From Actinomycetes bacterium (GTDB lineage Bacteria > Actinomycetota > Actinomycetes > Actinomycetales > Microbacteriaceae), in assembly GCA_023428065.1 (NCBI GenBank), contig JAEYZI010000061.1, forward strand, positions 8,322 through 72,321: a stretch of DNA of 64,000 bases, written 5' to 3'. Numbering within the stretch: position 1 is the stretch's first letter; every line of letters starts with the position of its first letter. Position numbers and translations under genes: made by a program. Of this stretch, positions 30,744 through 39,256 are shown in pieces. A model generated the notes under the pieces. It did not search any database, had not been told where the DNA came from, and worked only from the letters and a program-made list of their open reading frames with translations.

Positions 30744-33175
30744 GCACCGACGCCGAGCTCTCGCCCGCTGAGCGGTACGCCGCCTTCCGAGCACGCTCGC
30801 GCACACCTGAGCTCGAGGCGTTCCGCGCGCGCCTCGACGTGGAGCTCGACGACTTCCAGGTCGAGGCGTGCCGCTCGCTCGAGGAGGGGCGCAGCGTGCT
30901 CGTCGCGGCGCCGACGGGCGCCGGCAAGACGATCGTCGCGGAGTTCGCCGTGCACCTCGCCCTCGCCACTCCGACGGCGAAGGCTTTCTATACGACGCCC
31001 ATGAAGGCCCTCAGCAACCAGAAGTACGCCGAGCTCGCCGCCGAGCACGGCGCCGAGAACGTCGGGCTGCTCACGGGCGACACCAACATCAACTCGGGCG
31101 CACGGGTCGTCGTCATGACGACCGAGGTGCTGCGGAACATGCTCTACGCCGACTCTCCGCTGCTGCGCGACCTGGCCTTCGTCGTCATGGACGAGGTGCA
31201 TTACCTCGCCGACCGTTTCCGCGGCGCCGTGTGGGAGGAGGTCATCATCCACCTCCCGCGCGAGGTTCGGATGGTGTCGCTCTCGGCGACCGTGTCGAAC
31301 GCGGAGGAGTTCGGCGATTGGCTGCAGGCCGTGCGCGGCGACACCGACGTCGTCGTCTCGGAGCGCCGCCCCGTGCCGCTCGAGCAGCACGTCCTCGTGC
31401 GCGGCAAGCTCGCCGACCTCTTCGACGGCGCGCAGTCGCCCGACGCGCCCCCGCGCGTCAACCCCGAGCTCGCGCGCCTCGCGATCGCGGGCGGCCGCGG
31501 TCCCGGCACCTACCGTGGACCGCATCCGGGCCGGCACCAGCGCAAGGGCGAGGTGCTGCGCGACCGAATCTCGCGGCCCGAGGTGATCCGTCTGCTCGAG
31601 GACCGCCACCTGCTCCCCGCCATCTTCTTCGTCTTCAGCCGGAACGGATGCGACCAGGCGGTCGAGCAGGTGCTGCGCTCGGACGTGCGTCTCACCGAGC
31701 GCTGGGAGCGCGACGAGATCCGCCACCTCGTGGAAGAGCGGTGCGCGGGCCTGCGCGACGAGGACCTCGGCGTGCTCGGCTACTTCTCGTGGCTCGAGGG
31801 ACTCGAACGCGGCGTCGCCGCCCATCACGCGGGCCTCATCCCGACGTTCAAGGAGGTCGTCGAGGAGCTCTTCCAGCGCAAGCTGCTGAAGGCGGTCTTC
31901 GCGACCGAGACCCTCGCGCTCGGCATCAACATGCCGGCCCGCACCGTCGTGCTCGAGAAGCTCGAGAAGTTCAACGGCGAGGCGCGCGTGCCGATCACGC
32001 CGGGGGAGTACACGCAGCTCACGGGACGCGCCGGCCGCCGGGGGATCGACGTCGAGGGGCACTCGGTCATCCAGTGGGCCGCGGGCCTCGACCCGCAGGC
32101 GGTCGCCCAGCTCGCGTCCCGCCGCAGCTACCCGCTCAACTCGAGCTTCCGCCCGACCTACAACATGGCGGTCAACCTCATCGAGCAGTTCGGTCGCGAC
32201 CGCACGCGCGAGATCCTCGAGAGCTCCTTCGCGCAGTTCCAGGCGGACCGCGCGGTCGTCGACCTCGCCCGCAAGATCCGCGAGCAGGAGAAGTCGCTCG
32301 CGGGCTACGCGGAGGCGATGCGCTGCCACCTGGGCGACTTCGGCGAGTACGCCGGCATCCGACGCGAGCTGAGCGACCTCGAGCGCAAGCAATCGCGCGC
32401 CCACGAGGGGTCGCGCGGGGAGCGCGAACGCCGTCAGCGGCAGATCGAGGCGCTGCGTCGGCGCATGAAGCAGCACCCGTGCCACGCGTGCAACGACCGC
32501 GAGGCCCATGCGCGCTGGGCGGAGCGCTGGTTCCGGCTCAAGCGCGATACGGACCGGCTCGCGAGCCAGGTGCGCGGCCGCACGGGCGCGGTCGCGCAGG
32601 TCTTCGACCGCATCACCGAGCTCCTGCTCGAGCTCGGCTACCTCGAGCACGACGCCCACGGCAGGCTCGTCGTCACGGCGGAGGGGCGCCGCCTACGCCG
32701 GATCTACGGCGAGCGCGATCTGCTCGTCGCGGAATGCCTGCGGCGCGGCCTGTGGGACGGAGCGGATGCCCCGACGCTCGCCGCGCTCGTGAGCGCGCTC
32801 GTCTACGAGCCGCGCCGCGAGGACGCCGGCATCGTGCGGGAGTACCCGAAGGGCCGCTTCGCCGCGATGTTCGGCGCGACCGAGGGCGTGTGGTCCGAGC
32901 TCAGCGTGCTCGAGGAGGATCGACGGCTGCCCGAGACGGCGCCGCTCTCGGCGGCCCTCGCATCCGCGACGCACCGCTGGGCCCGCGGAGGCCGGCTCGA
33001 CGCCGTGCTGCGCGACACCGACCTCGCGGCGGGCGACTTCGTGCGCTGGATGAAGCAGGTGATCGATCTCCTCGACCAGATCTCGATCGTCGCCGACGGT
33101 CCGCTCGGTCGCACGGCGCGCGACGCGATCGACGACGTGCGGCGCGGTATCGTCGCCTACTCGAGCGTCGGCTGA
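30740..33175 (+). CDS. helY: Ski2-like RNA helicase HelY
   Basis: 811 residues. Superfamily 2 motifs: I AAPTGAGKT, II DEVHY, III SLSATVSN, and VI QLTGRAGRRG. A C-terminal helical region of the Ski2/Mtr4 type follows, and a CHAC motif in KQHPCHACNDREAHARW is typical of actinobacterial HelY and Mtr4-like proteins. It is probably a 3'-5' RNA helicase acting in RNA processing or decay. The start overlaps tatC, an arrangement conserved in Actinobacteria. It is somewhat shorter than mycobacterial HelY. Confidence 0.93.
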   Translation: MSTDAELSPAERYAAFRARSRTPELEAFRARLDVELDDFQVEACRSLEEGRSVLVAAPTGAGKTIVAEFAVHLALATPTAKAFYTTPMKALSNQKYAELAAEHGAENVGLLTGDTNINSGARVVVMTTEVLRNMLYADSPLLRDLAFVVMDEVHYLADRFRGAVWEEVIIHLPREVRMVSLSATVSNAEEFGDWLQAVRGDTDVVVSERRPVPLEQHVLVRGKLADLFDGAQSPDAPPRVNPELARLAIAGGRGPGTYRGPHPGRHQRKGEVLRDRISRPEVIRLLEDRHLLPAIFFVFSRNGCDQAVEQVLRSDVRLTERWERDEIRHLVEERCAGLRDEDLGVLGYFSWLEGLERGVAAHHAGLIPTFKEVVEELFQRKLLKAVFATETLALGINMPARTVVLEKLEKFNGEARVPITPGEYTQLTGRAGRRGIDVEGHSVIQWAAGLDPQAVAQLASRRSYPLNSSFRPTYNMAVNLIEQFGRDRTREILESSFAQFQADRAVVDLARKIREQEKSLAGYAEAMRCHLGDFGEYAGIRRELSDLERKQSRAHEGSRGERERRQRQIEALRRRMKQHPCHACNDREAHARWAERWFRLKRDTDRLASQVRGRTGAVAQVFDRITELLLELGYLEHDAHGRLVVTAEGRRLRRIYGERDLLVAECLRRGLWDGADAPTLAALVSALVYEPRREDAGIVREYPKGRFAAMFGATEGVWSELSVLEEDRRLPETAPLSAALASATHRWARGGRLDAVLRDTDLAAGDFVRWMKQVIDLLDQISIVADGPLGRTARDAIDDVRRGIVAYSSVG

Positions 33176-33193
33176 CCCACCGGAAGGAGTGAC

Positions 33194-33478
33194 ATGTCGT
33201 TCCAGGCATATCTCGACACGATCGAGGAGAAGACGGGCCTCACCCCGCGCCAGATCATCGCGAAGGCCCACGAGCGGGGCTTCGACGCCTCCACCAAGGC
33301 GACGCCGATCGTGCAGTGGCTCGCCGACGAGTACGGCCTCGGCAGAGGCCACGCGATGGCGCTCGTGCACGTCATCACGAAGGGCCCGCAGATCAGCGAC
33401 GTGGGCAGCGGCGGGATCCACGCCGACCCGACGAACGAGCTCTGGCTCGACGGCACGGCGAGCAATCCACACGGCTGA
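33194..33478 (+). CDS. DUF4287 domain protein
   Basis: 94 residues, essentially one DUF4287 domain: MSFQAYLDTIEEKTGLTP at the start, then KTxxDIVQWL-like KATPIVQWLADEYGLGRGHAMAL in two halves. The family is small, soluble and of unknown function, found in many actinobacteria and proteobacteria. ATG 33194 has a GGAAGGAG ribosome binding site. It follows helY by 18 nt and may be cotranscribed. The last ~20 residues (HADPTNELWLDGTASNPHG) are a polar tail. Confidence 0.85.
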   Translation: MSFQAYLDTIEEKTGLTPRQIIAKAHERGFDASTKATPIVQWLADEYGLGRGHAMALVHVITKGPQISDVGSGGIHADPTNELWLDGTASNPHG

Positions 33479-33519
33479 GGCGGGGGCGCAGGCGCCGCGC
33501 GCGCTCAGGCGCGTCGCCG

Positions 33520-33525
33520 TAGGCT
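33520..33525 (+). promoter_or_regulatory. -10 hexamer for lnt
   Basis: TAGGCT, 9 nt before ATG 33535. Confidence 0.45.
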
Positions 33526-33534
33526 GAATCTCCC

Positions 33535-35112
33535 ATGCCCGCACCCGCCCTCGCACCCGACCCCGCACGCCCCTTCGTGCCCACGTGGGTCGCGGTGCTC
33601 CTCGCGCTCGTCGCGGGCCCCGTGACGGACGCGGCGTTCCCGGACATCGGATGGTGGCCGCTCGCCTTCGTCGGGGTCGCGCTCGTGCTCGTCGCGGCGT
33701 ACGGACGTCGCGCGGCCGGGGGCTTCCTCGTGGGCCTCGTCTTCGGCGCGAGCTTCTACCTCGTGCACATCCCGTGGATGACGCAGTTCCTCGATCCGGG
33801 CCTCCCGTTCCTCGTCCGTGCGGTGCCGTGGTTCGCGCTGAGCCTCGTGATGGCCCTGTGGTGCGGGCTCGGCACGATGCTCATCGCGATCGCGACGCGC
33901 GTCGTGCCGCGCGCGGTACGGAGCGCGCTCAGCCGCATGCTCCTCGTCCCATTCGTCATCGCGGGCCTGTGGACGGCGCGCGAGGCGATCTCGAGCGTGT
34001 GGCCGTACGGCGGGTTCGCGTGGGGGCGCATCTCCCAGTCGCAGTCGGAGAGCCCCCTCGCGCCCCTCTTCGCCTGGCTCGGCGTCTCGGGCGTCGGCTT
34101 CGTCATGGTCTTCCTGGTCGCCGTCGCCGTCGTGGCGGTCCGCGAGACGGGCACTCCCGCCCTGCTGCGCACCATGCTCGTGACGGCCCTGGCCGCGATC
34201 CTCGTGGCCTTCCCCGCTTTCCCGACCACGACCGACGGCACGCTGCGCGTCGCGGCGGTGCAGGGCAACGGCCGCACCGGCTACTTCCACCACGCCGAGA
34301 ACGCGACCGACAACCTCCTCGACCAGTACGACGCCACGGAGCCCGTCTACACCGAGGACGTCGACGTCGTCGTGTGGCCCGAGGGGGCGAGCGATCTCGA
34401 CCCCCTGCGCGACCGGTTCGCCGCGCGCGTCTTCGAGTCGGTCGCGGTCGCAGCCGATGCGCCCCTCGTGGGATGGGCGGTCACGAACCGGGGCGACGAG
34501 TACTTCAACACCTCGATGGTGTGGCGCGCGGGGGAGGGGATCGTCGACTCCTACGACAAGCGCCACCCCGTGCCCTTCGGCGAGTACGTGCCCGATCGGG
34601 CCGTCTGGCGCGGCTTCGCGCCCGACCTCATCGACCTCATCCAGCGCGAGTACACGCCGGGATCGACGGATGCCGTCATGGACGTGGGTTCGGACGGCCG
34701 CTCGATCCTCGCGGCCTTCGCTATCTGCTTCGACATCGTCGACGACGTGCTCATGCGGGAAGGGGTGGCCGAGGGTGCGCAGCTCGTCCTCGCCCAGACC
34801 AACAACGCCGACTTCGGGCAGACCGACGAGAGCCTCCAGCAGCTCGCGATCGCGCGCATCCGGGCGATCGAGCTCGGGAGGTCGGTCGTCAACATCTCGA
34901 CCGTCGGCGCGAGCGCGGTCATCCTGCCCGACGGGCGCACGGTCGCCGAGCTCCCGCGCTTCGAAGCGGGGGCGATGGTCGTCGATGTGCCGCTCAGCAC
35001 GACGACGACCCCCGCGGTAGTGATCGGCCGGGGGGTCGAGTGGGGGGTCGCCGCGATCGCGCTCGGCGCGCTCATCGGCGCGGCGATCGGCGGGCGCCGT
35101 CGTCACGCCTGA
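33535..35112 (+). CDS. lnt: apolipoprotein N-acyltransferase Lnt
   Basis: 525 residues. An N-terminal block of about six transmembrane helices (20-230) precedes a nitrilase-type catalytic domain with the triad E283 (WPEGAS), K342 (YDKRHPVPF) and C398 (AICFDI), plus E350 in FGEY. It adds the third acyl chain to the N-terminal cysteine of lipoproteins on the outer membrane face; two lipoproteins are encoded in this window (FKBP and a sugar-binding protein). A final transmembrane helix ends in GRRRHA. It is a single-gene unit converging on rbpA. Confidence 0.92.
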   Translation: MPAPALAPDPARPFVPTWVAVLLALVAGPVTDAAFPDIGWWPLAFVGVALVLVAAYGRRAAGGFLVGLVFGASFYLVHIPWMTQFLDPGLPFLVRAVPWFALSLVMALWCGLGTMLIAIATRVVPRAVRSALSRMLLVPFVIAGLWTAREAISSVWPYGGFAWGRISQSQSESPLAPLFAWLGVSGVGFVMVFLVAVAVVAVRETGTPALLRTMLVTALAAILVAFPAFPTTTDGTLRVAAVQGNGRTGYFHHAENATDNLLDQYDATEPVYTEDVDVVVWPEGASDLDPLRDRFAARVFESVAVAADAPLVGWAVTNRGDEYFNTSMVWRAGEGIVDSYDKRHPVPFGEYVPDRAVWRGFAPDLIDLIQREYTPGSTDAVMDVGSDGRSILAAFAICFDIVDDVLMREGVAEGAQLVLAQTNNADFGQTDESLQQLAIARIRAIELGRSVVNISTVGASAVILPDGRTVAELPRFEAGAMVVDVPLSTTTTPAVVIGRGVEWGVAAIALGALIGAAIGGRRRHA

Positions 35113-35115
35113 GGC

Positions 35116-35490
35116 TCAGGCGCTCTTGCTCTTGTCGGCGGCCTCGCCGCGGCGGGCGCGCAGGTAGGCGAGGCGCTCCTCGAGGAGCTCCTCGAGCTCG
35201 GCGCGCGTGCGACGCTCGAGCAGCATGTCCCAGTGGGTGCGGGGCGCCTTGGTCTCGGCGGCCTCGCTCTCGACGAGCTTGCCGTCGTCGCCGACGAGGC
35301 GGCCCTCCTGTCCGGTGCGCGGCGAATCCCAGGTCTCGGGGATCTCCGCCTCGGCCGCGAAGACGACCTCGAACGTGGTCCCGTCGTCCGTGCGGTACAC
35401 GGCCTTCTTCCGGGGCGAGAACTCGACTCCCTCTTCGCTCTGCATGCTCTGAGCTCCGAGTCGCATCCCGCGCAAGCTGCGATCCGCCAT
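35116..35490 (-). CDS. rbpA: RNA polymerase-binding protein RbpA
   Basis: 124 residues. The N-terminal MADRSLRGMRLGAQS tail, the core barrel (RKKAVYRTDDGTTFEVVF..AEIPETW) and the C-terminal sigma-interaction helix with THWDMLLERRTRAELEELLE are all present. RbpA is an actinobacterial essential factor that stabilises open complexes of the principal sigma factor. The core lacks the cysteines of zinc-binding RbpA forms (TWDSPRTGQEG). A GAGGAGG ribosome binding site precedes ATG 35490. The 191-bp upstream region may hold a sigmaR-like promoter. Confidence 0.94.
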   Translation of the reverse strand: MADRSLRGMRLGAQSMQSEEGVEFSPRKKAVYRTDDGTTFEVVFAAEAEIPETWDSPRTGQEGRLVGDDGKLVESEAAETKAPRTHWDMLLERRTRAELEELLEERLAYLRARRGEAADKSKSA

Positions 35491-35582
35491 CGTGTGGCCT
35501 CCTCTTATGCGCCGTGTCGGTGTGTGCGCGTGTCATCGCGCACGGGGGGACGAGGTCCGGTGGGACGGCGTCACCCGAGTAC

Positions 35583-35610
35583 AACGTCTACGGTGACGGA
35601 TGCCATCCCC
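35583..35610 (-). promoter_or_regulatory. weak sigmaR/sigmaH-like element upstream of rbpA
   Basis: On the minus strand GGGGAT and CGTT are 18 nt apart, one mismatch from the GGGAAT form. The element is about 93 nt before the rbpA ATG. Streptomyces rbpA is in the sigmaR regulon, which makes this worth noting despite the weak match. Apart from this I see nothing definite in the 35491-35681 gap. Confidence 0.25.
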
Positions 35611-35681
35611 GGCACTCGGCGTTTACAGTGCATTCCCAGCCTCCTCGGCCCGCATTGGCAGCGAGGGGCGGAGCGCGCGGC

Positions 35682-36470
35682 TCAGCGCGCCCGGCGTCGC
35701 GCGGCGACGAGGGGTACGGCGAGGTCCGCCCGGTCCGTCACGATGCCGTCCACGCCGACATCGAGGAGGCGCCGCATCTCGTCCGGATCGTTGATCGTCC
35801 AGATGTGCACCTCGACGCCCGCCGAGTGGAAGGCGCGGACGGCGCGCTCGGTCGTGATCGTGGCGCCCGCGACGCGCACGGGCATTTGCACGGCGTCGAC
35901 CCCCGCGAGGAGGCGACGCAACGCGCCGTGGGCCCCGGCGCGCGCGGCGTGGGCGGCGGGGACCGCTCGGGCGGCGGAGAGGGAGGTCGCCACGCCGGGG
36001 AGTTCGCGGACGACCGCGCGACGGCGCGCGGCCGAGAACGAGCCGATGAGCACGCGTTCGATCGCGCGCGCGTCGCGCACCGCCTTGACGGTGCCGGCGA
36101 CGGCGTCCGCCGACTTCACGTCGATGTTGAACCGCGTCTCGGGGAAGGCGTCGAGCGCCTCGGCGAGCGAGCAGAATCCCTGACCCGCTCCGAGCTGCAC
36201 GCGCCGCAGCTCGGCCGAGGTGAGCTGAGATACCTTCACCTCGCGGCCGGCGAGCCGCGTGAGGTCGGCGTCGTGACTGACCATCGCGACCCCGTCGGCC
36301 GATCCGTGCACGTCGGTCTCGATGTGGGTCACCCCGGCGTTCACGGCGTGCAGGAACGCCAGGAGGGTGTTCTCGGGCGCGTCGAGGGCGAGCCCGCGGT
36401 GCGCGAGCACGCGCGGGGGAGCGGGGACGAAGTAGCCCGCCTCCTCCGCCTTACGCGCGCGGCGCGGCAT
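35682..36470 (-). CDS. glycerophosphodiester phosphodiesterase
   Basis: 262 residues, a TIM-barrel GDPD. Catalytic and metal residues: HRG (H24, R25), ETDV (E51, D53) and SHD (H66). It hydrolyses glycerophosphodiesters to glycerol-3-phosphate and an alcohol. No signal peptide is obvious, so it is probably cytoplasmic. The start overlaps the SPFH gene by 20 nt, giving an NfeD-SPFH-GDPD operon, all possibly connected with membrane-lipid upkeep. The middle region (ARAVPAAHAARAGAHGALRR) is alanine-rich and divergent. Confidence 0.88.
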   Translation of the reverse strand: MPRRARKAEEAGYFVPAPPRVLAHRGLALDAPENTLLAFLHAVNAGVTHIETDVHGSADGVAMVSHDADLTRLAGREVKVSQLTSAELRRVQLGAGQGFCSLAEALDAFPETRFNIDVKSADAVAGTVKAVRDARAIERVLIGSFSAARRRAVVRELPGVATSLSAARAVPAAHAARAGAHGALRRLLAGVDAVQMPVRVAGATITTERAVRAFHSAGVEVHIWTINDPDEMRRLLDVGVDGIVTDRADLAVPLVAARRRAR

Positions 36471-37386
36471 CCGTCCCGGGGGTGCGCGCGTGGCGCGGCG
36501 CGAAGAAGCCCTCGCCGATGCCCTTGAGCGCCTCGGTGAGCTCGCTCGGGATGATCCACAGCTTGTTCGAGTCGCCCTCCGCGAGCTTCGGGAGGGTCTG
36601 CAGGTACTGGTACGCGAGCAGCTTCGAGTCGGGGTCGCCGACGTGGATGGCGTTGAAGACGGTCTGGATGGCCTCCGCCTCGCCCTGCGCCCGCAGCACG
36701 GCGGCCTTCGCGTCGCCCTCGGCCTTGAGGATCGCGGCCTGCCGCTCGCCCTCGGCGCCGAGGATGGCGGCCTGCTTCGTGCCCTCGGCCGTCAGGATCG
36801 CGGCGCGACGGTCGCGCTCGGCGCGCATCTGCTTCTCCATCGAGTCCTGGATCGACACGGGCGGGTCGATGGCCTTGAGCTCGACACGGCTCACGCGGAT
36901 GCCCCACTTGCCCGTCGCCTCGTCGAGCACGACGCGCAACTGGCCGTTGATGTTGTCGCGCGAGGTGAGCGCCTCCTCGAGGTTGAGACCGCCGACGACG
37001 TTGCGGAGCGTCGTCGTGGTGAGCTGCTCGACAGCGCCGAGGTAGTTGGCGATCTCGTAGGTCGCGGCGCGCGCATCCGTCACCTGGAAGTAGACGACCG
37101 TGTCGATCGACACGACGAGGTTGTCCTCGGTGATGACGGGCTGCGGCGGGAACGACACGACCTGCTCGCGCATGTCGACGAGCGGCCGCAGGCGGTCGAT
37201 GATCGGCACGAGGATGTTGAGTCCCGGGCTCAGCGTCTTGTGGTAGCGGCCGAGCCGCTCGACGATGCCCGCGTAGGCCTGCGGGATGATCCGGATCGAC
37301 TTGAACAGGATCGTGATGACGAAGATGACGATGATCGCGACGATGACGATCGTCACGATCGTCGGCACGAGGTTCGCGTCGGTCAT
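36451..37386 (-). CDS. SPFH/band-7 family protein (stomatin-like)
   Basis: 311 residues. One N-terminal transmembrane helix (IVTIVIVAIIVIFVITILF), then an SPFH domain starting at IIPQAYAGIVERLGRYHKTL, then a long coiled coil with repeated AEGxxxAAIL units (about 185-235) and a C-terminal helical region. Such proteins form membrane-bound ring or cage assemblies and usually pair with an NfeD protein, encoded just upstream with an ATGA overlap. It is similar to the QmcA/slipin type. Confidence 0.92.
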   Translation of the reverse strand: MTDANLVPTIVTIVIVAIIVIFVITILFKSIRIIPQAYAGIVERLGRYHKTLSPGLNILVPIIDRLRPLVDMREQVVSFPPQPVITEDNLVVSIDTVVYFQVTDARAATYEIANYLGAVEQLTTTTLRNVVGGLNLEEALTSRDNINGQLRVVLDEATGKWGIRVSRVELKAIDPPVSIQDSMEKQMRAERDRRAAILTAEGTKQAAILGAEGERQAAILKAEGDAKAAVLRAQGEAEAIQTVFNAIHVGDPDSKLLAYQYLQTLPKLAEGDSNKLWIIPSELTEALKGIGEGFFAPRHARTPGTDAAPRA

Positions 37387-37874
37387 GCGGATGCCTCCTC
37401 GGGCGTCGGATCGGTCGCGGGGACGACGACGGCGGTCGCGCCGTCGATCGCGGTCACCACGATGCGGGAACCCTCCTCGAGGCCGCGCGCGCCGATGCCC
37501 TCGGCGACGCGCGCGGTCCACACGTCGCCGTTGGCGAGCTTGACCTGGCCCGAACCGAAGCGGAAGTCGACGGTCACGACACCGCCGAGGCCGAGCAGGG
37601 CGTCGACGTTGCTGCGGGCGGGATCGCCCCCCTTGCGCAGCGCGTGGAGGAGCGGCGGCCGCACGAAGAGCACGAGCAGGAGCGCGAGGGCGGCGGCGAC
37701 GATGAGCTGCACCCACCAGGGTGCGCCCACGAGGCCCGTCACGAGTCCGCCCACGGAGCCGAGCGCGAGCATGAGGAAGGTGAACTCGAGGGTGTTCACC
37801 TCGATGATGACGAAGAGGAGGATGAGGCCGAGCCAGAACACCCACGCCCAACTCGAGATCACATCGGGTTCCAC
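37383..37874 (-). CDS. NfeD-family membrane protein
   Basis: 163 residues: two or three transmembrane helices (VFWLGLILLFVIIEV; FLMLALGSVGGLVTGLV; QLIVAAALALLLVLF), then a C-terminal OB-fold domain (GGVVTVDFRFGSGQVKLANG). This is the short NfeD type (no protease domain) that partners with SPFH proteins. It is the first gene of the NfeD-SPFH-GDPD operon. The ATG at 37874 is chosen as the first codon of the hydrophobic segment's natural N-terminus (MEPDVISSW). Confidence 0.88.
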   Translation of the reverse strand: MEPDVISSWAWVFWLGLILLFVIIEVNTLEFTFLMLALGSVGGLVTGLVGAPWWVQLIVAAALALLLVLFVRPPLLHALRKGGDPARSNVDALLGLGGVVTVDFRFGSGQVKLANGDVWTARVAEGIGARGLEEGSRIVVTAIDGATAVVVPATDPTPEEASA

Positions 37875-37959
37875 GGCGGCATCCCTTCGTCGTCGTACCT
37901 CGAAACTAGCACCGTCGGGGGCGCATGCCCCGGATGCCGGGTCCGGCGACCGCGGTCGC

Positions 37960-37965
37960 TAGGGT
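37960..37965 (+). promoter_or_regulatory. -10 hexamer for the SDR gene
   Basis: TAGGGT, 8 nt before GTG 37974. Confidence 0.42.
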
Positions 37966-37973
37966 GGGGGATC

Positions 37974-38738
37974 GTGAACGACGTGCTCGCCCCCGACTCG
38001 CTGCGCGGTGTCCGCGCCCTCATCACCGGCTCCTCGCGCGGCATCGGCGCCGAGACCGCCGCCTATCTCGCCGCTGCGGGCGCGAAGGTCGTCATCAACT
38101 ACCGCAACAAGGAGGCCCGCGCGCAGAAGGTCGTCGCGGGCATCGAGGAGCGCGGGGGAGAGGCCATCGCGATCGGCGCCGACCTCACCGACCCGTCGTC
38201 GGTCGCCGCGATGTTCGCCGAGGTGCGTGAGCGCTGGGGCGGCCTGGACCTGCTCGTGCTCAACGCCTCGGGCGGCATGGAGTCGGGGCTCGGCGAGGAC
38301 TACGCGATGCGCCTCAACCGCGACGCGCAGCTGAATGTGCTCGACGCGGCGCTGCCGCTGCTCGGTGCCGGCTCGCGCATCGTGTTCGTCACGAGCCACC
38401 AGGCGCACTTCATCGAGACGGTGCCGACGATGCCCGAGTACGAGCCCGTCGCGCGCAGCAAGCGCGCAGGCGAGGACGCCCTGCGCTCGCGCCTTCCGGA
38501 GCTCGACGCCGCGGGCGTCGCGTTCGTCGTCGTCTCGGGCGACATGATCGAGGGCACCATCACCGCGACGCTCCTCGAGCGTGTCAACCCCGGAGCGATC
38601 GCGTCGCGCCGCGAGGCCGCGGGCAAGCTCTACAACGTGTCCGAGTTCGCCGCCGAGGTCGCACGCGCCGCGGTCGAGGAGATCCCGGAGGACAACACGC
38701 GCCTCGTCGGCGACGTGAGCGACTTCGTCGGGCACTGA
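37974..38738 (+). CDS. SDR-family oxidoreductase
   Basis: 254 residues. Cofactor motif TGSSRGIGAE near 19-28 and NASGG (in place of NAG) are clear. The catalytic region is unusual: SHQAHFIETVPTMPEYEPVARSKRAGE contains Y and K as YEPVARSKRA, a YxxxxxxK spacing instead of the classical YxxxK, so catalysis may be altered. The family usually uses NAD(P)H. GTG 37974 is supported by a -10 hexamer. It is followed 13 nt later by the Nudix gene, so the two are likely cotranscribed. Confidence 0.85.
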   Translation: MNDVLAPDSLRGVRALITGSSRGIGAETAAYLAAAGAKVVINYRNKEARAQKVVAGIEERGGEAIAIGADLTDPSSVAAMFAEVRERWGGLDLLVLNASGGMESGLGEDYAMRLNRDAQLNVLDAALPLLGAGSRIVFVTSHQAHFIETVPTMPEYEPVARSKRAGEDALRSRLPELDAAGVAFVVVSGDMIEGTITATLLERVNPGAIASRREAAGKLYNVSEFAAEVARAAVEEIPEDNTRLVGDVSDFVGH

Positions 38739-38751
38739 CGGAGGCGACACC

Positions 38752-39216
38752 GTGGTGAGCGCGCACCGGCACCGTCTCGTGTCGCGCGTGCTGCTGTTCG
38801 ACCGCGACGACCGCGTGCTGCTCTTCCTCACGACGGCGCCCGATTCCTCCGGAGTGGCCCGCTGGTTGACCCCCGGCGGAGGGGTCGACCCGGGGGAGAG
38901 CCACGAGGAGGCCGCCCGCCGCGAGCTTTTCGAGGAGACCGGGCTCGCCGTCGATGCGCTCCGCGGTCCCGTCTGGGCTCATGACTACGACGTCGAGTGG
39001 GACTCGGCCGACCACGACACGGGCCACGCGGAGTTCTTCGTGCACGTCACGGACGCGTTCGAGCCATCACCCGACGGCTGGACCGACGACGAGAAGGTCG
39101 ACGTGCTCGAGCACCGCTGGTGGAGCCTCGCGGAGCTGCTCGCGGAGCGTCCGCGCTTCGAGCCTCCGCAGCTCCTCGAGCTCATCCGCCGCGAGCTGCC
39201 GTCCTGCACCGCCTGA
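38752..39216 (+). CDS. Nudix hydrolase
   Basis: 154 residues. The Nudix box GGGVDPGESHEEAARRELF..EETGL is complete (G..E..REL.EE.G), so it should hydrolyse a nucleoside diphosphate linked to another moiety. The neighbouring residues DRVLLFLTTAP and WWSLAELL are typical. GTG 38752 has a GGAGG ribosome binding site 7 nt upstream; the next codon is also GTG. The dif-like sequence at 39226-39253 begins 9 nt after its stop codon. Confidence 0.88.
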   Translation: MVSAHRHRLVSRVLLFDRDDRVLLFLTTAPDSSGVARWLTPGGGVDPGESHEEAARRELFEETGLAVDALRGPVWAHDYDVEWDSADHDTGHAEFFVHVTDAFEPSPDGWTDDEKVDVLEHRWWSLAELLAERPRFEPPQLLELIRRELPSCTA

Positions 39217-39225
39217 TCCTAAGCT

Positions 39226-39253
39226 AGCACTGATAAGCGCGATTATGTCAGTT
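39226..39253. other. dif-like 28-bp XerC/XerD site
   Basis: The sequence is arranged as 11 + 6 + 11: AGCACTGATAA, GCGCGA, TTATGTCAGTT. The inner halves GATAA and TTATGTCA are those of bacterial, and particularly actinobacterial, dif sites (XerC arm ending GATAA, XerD arm beginning TTATGT). It is the only AT-rich island in this region and lies between the Nudix stop and a truncated membrane ORF. Whether it is the chromosomal dif or a scar or target of a Xer-using element cannot be told from this window. Confidence 0.55.
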
Positions 39254-39256
39254 TGA

